A DNA stretch of 64,000 nucleotides from 55-13 sp964501275 (lineage in GTDB: Bacteria > Armatimonadota > Fimbriimonadia > Fimbriimonadales > Fimbriimonadaceae), in contig CAZCSP010000004.1 in assembly GCA_964501275.1 (NCBI GenBank), positions 124,001-188,000 of the forward strand. Reading direction: 5' to 3'. The position numbers were made by a program, and so were the translations under genes. Below are positions 61,104 through 64,000 of the stretch, one piece after another; positions within the stretch are counted from its first letter, which is position 1; each line of letters opens with the position of its first letter. Under the pieces are notes generated by a model. The model did no database searches and was not told the DNA's origin. It saw only the letters and a program-made list of their open reading frames with translations.

Positions 61104-62366
61104 CTAAGGCGGTGGAATGGCGTCGTTGTCTCTTTGCCTGTAGGTGAGACCGATTTCGCCTGTCTCTTTGGAGCCTTTGCTGTAAACGCGGAAGCCTGCG
61201 CCCTGCACCTCATATTGAAACGGCTCGTTGGCGAGGGGGTCGTGCCTTAGTTTTTCGTCAACGGCCTCGGATAGCAATGTCGGCAGGCGGTCGTGCTCCC
61301 ACTTGAACTCCACGACCGCCGCGGCGAGGCCGATGAGGCGGATTTGGGTTCGGTTGCGGACTTCATGCCGTCCCAAATTGGCATGAGGCCGGGAGAAGCT
61401 ATCCCGGAGGTATGCGGCAAGGTCGGCGGTATTGCGGATGGTGGATGTCTCGGCTTGATGGGAGTGCTCGGCGTCAACGAACACGCCCCACTCAGACTCA
61501 GGCCTTTGGTAGAGGGCGGCCAATTGCTCGCGGAGGCGGTCGGTCAGCCGGACGCACTCAGCGATGGCTTGTCGCCGTTCGGCAGGGGAGAGCCGCTTGA
61601 CCATTGCGGTGACGGATCGTTGAATCTCGGAGCCCTCCTCGGGAGCGTCGGCAGAAGCGGAAATGGCCGCCACCTGGGCGGTGAAGTAGCTCTCGGCAAG
61701 GGCGGAGTTTCTCTCGATTAGCCGCAGGGCTAACGGTTTGCCGGTGAGAAGCTTGACCGACAGGGAGTGAATGAGTTGCGCGTCAGGGAGGGAGAGGTTT
61801 GGGAGGACGCTTTCGATGAAGGCAAAGACGTTCTCGTGGATGATCACGCCGATAAAGCGACCCAGCACGGAGCCCCCGCCGATGTTGTGCCCCAACGTGG
61901 CGGCCTCAACCAGCAACTGGGTTCCCCGGCCCGATTGCCCCTCAGCGAACGCAACGTAGCTGGCGGCGATAAGGAGCGATCCGAGCGCTGGCATCGGCCG
62001 CATCTCGGGGAATCTGTCGTTCCAATCCACCTTGACGCGGGGATCGAAGACGGGCTTTTTGTTGCCTCGCGCGACCAAGTCGATGGCTTTCCCGCCGAGC
62101 TTGACGGCCTCTCGGCGGAGCCCAAGGATGTTGGAGGCTTCGTGTTTCTTCGCAAGCTGGTACTCGGGGCCTTGGCTCTCGATCGTTTGGCGAATCCGGT
62201 CGGGCGTGGCGGTCAGAAGGAAGGAGATCTGTGGATCGCGAACGATGTCGCAGGCCATCAGGTATTCCTCATACCCGTTGTTGCCAGTCGGGTTGGGGAT
62301 GATCTGCTGAAGCAGGGAAGGGCCTTGCTGGGCGAGCGCGAGACAGGCGACAAAGAGCGTGACCAC
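61104..62366 (-). CDS. Secreted protein of unknown function, paralog 1
   Basis: 420 residues from GTG 62366 with a signal peptide (MVTLFVACLALAQQ). Helical throughout. Shared with the protein at 63077-64000: MRPMPALGSLLIAASYVAFA / MRGLGRVAVAGAYVAFSEG, GRxxxGTQxLxxAxxLGxN, a RxTxxALYQRPES.W block, EVRNRTQIRLIGLAAAVVEF and FQYEVQGAGFRVYSKGSKET. The C-terminal EVQGxGFRVYSxGxK segment resembles the end of type II secretion pseudopilin-like or hypothetical Armatimonadota proteins. Function unknown. A TAGGAT box lies 7 nt before the GTG. Confidence 0.68.
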   Translation of the reverse strand: MVTLFVACLALAQQGPSLLQQIIPNPTGNNGYEEYLMACDIVRDPQISFLLTATPDRIRQTIESQGPEYQLAKKHEASNILGLRREAVKLGGKAIDLVARGNKKPVFDPRVKVDWNDRFPEMRPMPALGSLLIAASYVAFAEGQSGRGTQLLVEAATLGHNIGGGSVLGRFIGVIIHENVFAFIESVLPNLSLPDAQLIHSLSVKLLTGKPLALRLIERNSALAESYFTAQVAAISASADAPEEGSEIQRSVTAMVKRLSPAERRQAIAECVRLTDRLREQLAALYQRPESEWGVFVDAEHSHQAETSTIRNTADLAAYLRDSFSRPHANLGRHEVRNRTQIRLIGLAAAVVEFKWEHDRLPTLLSEAVDEKLRHDPLANEPFQYEVQGAGFRVYSKGSKETGEIGLTYRQRDNDAIPPP

Positions 62367-62373
62367 GCTTCAT

Positions 62374-62379
62374 ATCCTA
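62374..62379 (-). promoter_or_regulatory. Leaderless-type -10 box for paralog 1
   Basis: TAGGAT on the minus strand, exactly 7 nt before GTG 62366. Confidence 0.5.
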
Positions 62380-62412
62380 CACCGGGAAACTGAGTCCTCG
62401 AAAAATCGTTGG

Positions 62413-62442
62413 TTGACAAAACCCGCTTTTCGGCCCTATATA
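62413..62442 (+). promoter_or_regulatory. Consensus sigma-70-type promoter of repeat element copy 2
   Basis: TTGACA, 18-bp spacer, TATATA, identical in boxes and spacing to copy 1 although the spacer sequences differ at several positions. Confidence 0.65.
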
Positions 62443-62491
62443 GGTGAGGGGCGCGGAAATCGGAAGCCAAGTCGGTATCCAGACCGTCGCT

Positions 62492-62714
62492 TCAATCAAG
62501 CAATCAAGCAATCAAGCAATCAAGCAATCAAGCAATCAAGCAATCAAGCAATCAANNNNNNNNNNNNNNNNNNNNNNNNNNNNNNNNNNNNNNNNNNNNN
62601 NNNNNNNNNNNNNNNNNNNNNNNNNNNNNNNNNNNNNNNNNNNNNNNNNNNNNNNCAATCAAGCAATCAAGCAATCAAGCAATCAAGCAATCAAGCAATC
62701 AAGCAATCAAGCAA
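62492..62714 (+). repeat. Tandem CAAGCAAT 8-bp array interrupted by assembly gap
   Basis: About eight uninterrupted copies of CAAGCAAT before the gap and about seven after it. Bases 62556-62655 are exactly 100 N, the conventional placeholder for a gap of unknown length, so the true array length is unknown. Confidence 0.95.
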
Positions 62715-63076
62715 TTCGTTGTGTCGCTGTGCCGTTGTGGTAAGGCCTGTCTCTTTTAAACCATCAAGGAACAAAGACACGAAGGAGCGCAAAGTTCGGC
62801 GACACAACCTTGGCGTCCCTTTGCGTCTTCGCGACTTTGCGTGAAAAAGCAGTTTGCTAAGATGGAGTTCGTGGGGAGAGGAAGACCGAAGTGCCGCCAT
62901 GCCAAAAAAAAACCTCTATGTGTGACTTGTAGCAAAAAAAGCACGAAAATCCCGGTTCATTTGAACCTAACCCAACTGCGGATTTTTGAACCTGAGATTG
63001 GTCGCGTTTTCTGAAAATTTGAACCTGAGAATCCGTAGCTGAACAATGCCATGTGGAAGCGGTTCGCAACACCCGC

Positions 63077-64000
63077 CTACGGAGGCGTGGGGTCGTTGGA
63101 GCCGGTGGGTTGGCGGCGGTAGCGGAAGGCGATTTCCCCGGTGGTTTTGGTGCCTTCGCTGTAGACGCGGAAACCATTGCCCTGGACCTCGTATTGGAAC
63201 TTGCCGCCGTTGGCGGGATCGAAGACTCCTCTCTCACCCGCCACCTCCACCAGGCTATTCGGCCAACGGTCGTTCTCCCACCGGAACCGGATCACCGACC
63301 CGGCGAGGGCGAGGAGGCGGATTTGGGTGCGGTTGCGGACTTCGGCGGTGCCGATCTGGGAGAACACGGGTGTAAACGACTCAACCAGAAGATCAGCCAA
63401 ATCGTTATTCGACCGAATCTGGATGTTTGAGAAATTGGGATCATTGTCGCCAACGTTGTCATCGGTCCATGTGGACTCAGGTTGTCGATAGATAGCCAAC
63501 GTCGTCTCTCGCAGGCGGCTCAGCTTTCGCTTGGCCAAATCCGTTACTTGCCGCTTGTCTGCGAGGGTCATCTTCGCAATATGGGATTGAGCGGACTCTT
63601 GCGTTTGGCCAGTGCCGATAAAGTCTATGTAGTTATCTCGATGATCGAAGACGACTTCCATGCCCGATGCCATAAATGCGAATTCGCGCTCCAAAGAACG
63701 CACTGCCGCAGGAGGATTGAGGATCAGCTTGGGAGCCAGATCCTCCATCATCAAGGCGTCGGGTCGGGCCATGTTGGGCAGGTGTTTCTCGAATGCGGCC
63801 AGGGCTAGCGCTTGGATCGAGACGCCGACAAGCCGAGAGATCAGGACGCCATCGGTCAGATTCTGGCCCAGGATCATGGCGTCGCAGAGGTACTGGGTCC
63901 CTTGCTTGGTGCGGCCCTCGGAAAAGGCGACATAGGCTCCGGCTACGGCGACTCGCCCCAGGCCGCGCATCCAGGCGTACTCCGGGAAAAGCGTATCCAT
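63077..64000 (-). CDS. Secreted protein of unknown function, paralog 2, 5' end beyond window
   Basis: 307 residues visible; the frame is open to the right edge and homology to paralog 1 begins near its residue 120, so the N-terminus with any signal peptide lies outside. Conserved with paralog 1: AVAGAYVAFSEG, KQGTQYLCDAMILGQNLTDG, TLAIYRQPESTW, AEVRNRTQIRLLALAGSVIR, RWPNSL and the end FQYEVQGNGFRVYSEGTKTT. Function unknown. Same strand as paralog 1, with the promoter-bearing repeat between them. Confidence 0.65.
   Translation of the reverse strand: MDTLFPEYAWMRGLGRVAVAGAYVAFSEGRTKQGTQYLCDAMILGQNLTDGVLISRLVGVSIQALALAAFEKHLPNMARPDALMMEDLAPKLILNPPAAVRSLEREFAFMASGMEVVFDHRDNYIDFIGTGQTQESAQSHIAKMTLADKRQVTDLAKRKLSRLRETTLAIYRQPESTWTDDNVGDNDPNFSNIQIRSNNDLADLLVESFTPVFSQIGTAEVRNRTQIRLLALAGSVIRFRWENDRWPNSLVEVAGERGVFDPANGGKFQYEVQGNGFRVYSEGTKTTGEIAFRYRRQPTGSNDPTPP

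Larger units (their letters stand above)
62413..63037 (+). repeat. Promoter-bearing dispersed non-coding element, copy 2
   Basis: Begins with TTGACA 62413-62418, 18-bp spacer, TATATA 62437-62442. It contains CGTCGCTTCAATC, an 8-bp tandem array, CGTTGTGTCGCTGTGCCG, an ACAAAGACACGAAGG region with inverted CCTTGGCGTCCCTTTGCG, and a terminal block 62916-63037 with TATGTGTGACTTG, GGTTCATTTGAACC and two TTTGAACCTGAG boxes. All blocks except the array occur in the same order in copy 1 (7708-8186, inverted). It occupies the gap between two paralogous genes. Confidence 0.78.

Noticed and set aside
62492..62714. CRISPR array
   Set aside because: The unit is 8 bp with no spacers; it is a simple tandem repeat. 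No cas genes are in the window.

Overview
The window is GC-rich bacterial chromosome, most likely from the Armatimonadota (Fimbriimonadia-like). This assignment is an inference from gene content, not from a marker search. Supporting signs are many start codons that sit 6-8 nt after a TANNNT-type -10 box with no Shine-Dalgarno (leaderless transcripts), GTG/TTG starts, many large secreted proteins of unknown family, exo-muramidase and rhamnosidase-type glycoside hydrolases, and intergenic spaces full of long hairpins. A run of exactly 100 N at 62556-62655 marks an assembly gap.

Layout. 1-6.5 kb: housekeeping genes (rsmG 3' part, TPR lipoprotein, leuS, thioredoxin-like, purF). 6.8-10.3 kb: small membrane proteins, a Fic-domain protein with a probable antitoxin gene convergent to it, a DinB-like protein and a winged-helix regulator. 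10.4-21.7 kb: two inverted copies of an undescribed two-gene cassette (DUF3142-like lipoprotein plus large secreted TPR protein) flanking a YcxB-like gene, a methylglutaconyl-CoA-hydratase-like gene, a biotin carboxylase broken by an in-frame TAG, and a small secreted protein. 21.7-25.6 kb: small secreted or membrane proteins, a second TAG-broken gene, a PepT-like peptidase and a beta-barrel-like protein. 25.7-32 kb: sigma factor / candidate anti-sigma / RseB-like operon, followed by a class A PBP and PBP2. 32-35.8 kb: two glycosyltransferases and an O-antigen-ligase-like protein on the minus strand.

35.8-40.2 kb is an accessory island with base composition unlike its surroundings. Small same-strand ORFs (an ankyrin protein and several unknowns) alternate with copies of one palindromic GCCTCAGGG repeat, like a cassette array. 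40.3-50.8 kb: a LysM/SH3/NlpC-P60 hydrolase behind a structured leader, DUF2461, an MFS exporter, a ZipA-like protein, era, a very large glycosidase-like protein with basic tails, and a HAD phosphatase. 50.9-60.9 kb: EVE protein, an amidohydrolase operon, radC with a bacterial translin, a GH78-like rhamnosidase and a NamZ-like muramidase. 61.1-64 kb: two paralogous secreted proteins separated by a promoter-bearing non-coding repeat whose sister copy lies inverted at 7.7-8.2 kb.

Functionally the recognisable genes lean towards envelope building and turnover (PBPs, PBP2, NlpC/P60, NamZ, glycosyltransferases, RseB-like stress signalling), with translation and ribosome genes between. The candidates for undescribed biology are the convergent Fic/antitoxin pair, the duplicated DUF3142/TPR cassette, the GCCTCAGGG cassette-like array and the paired non-coding element.
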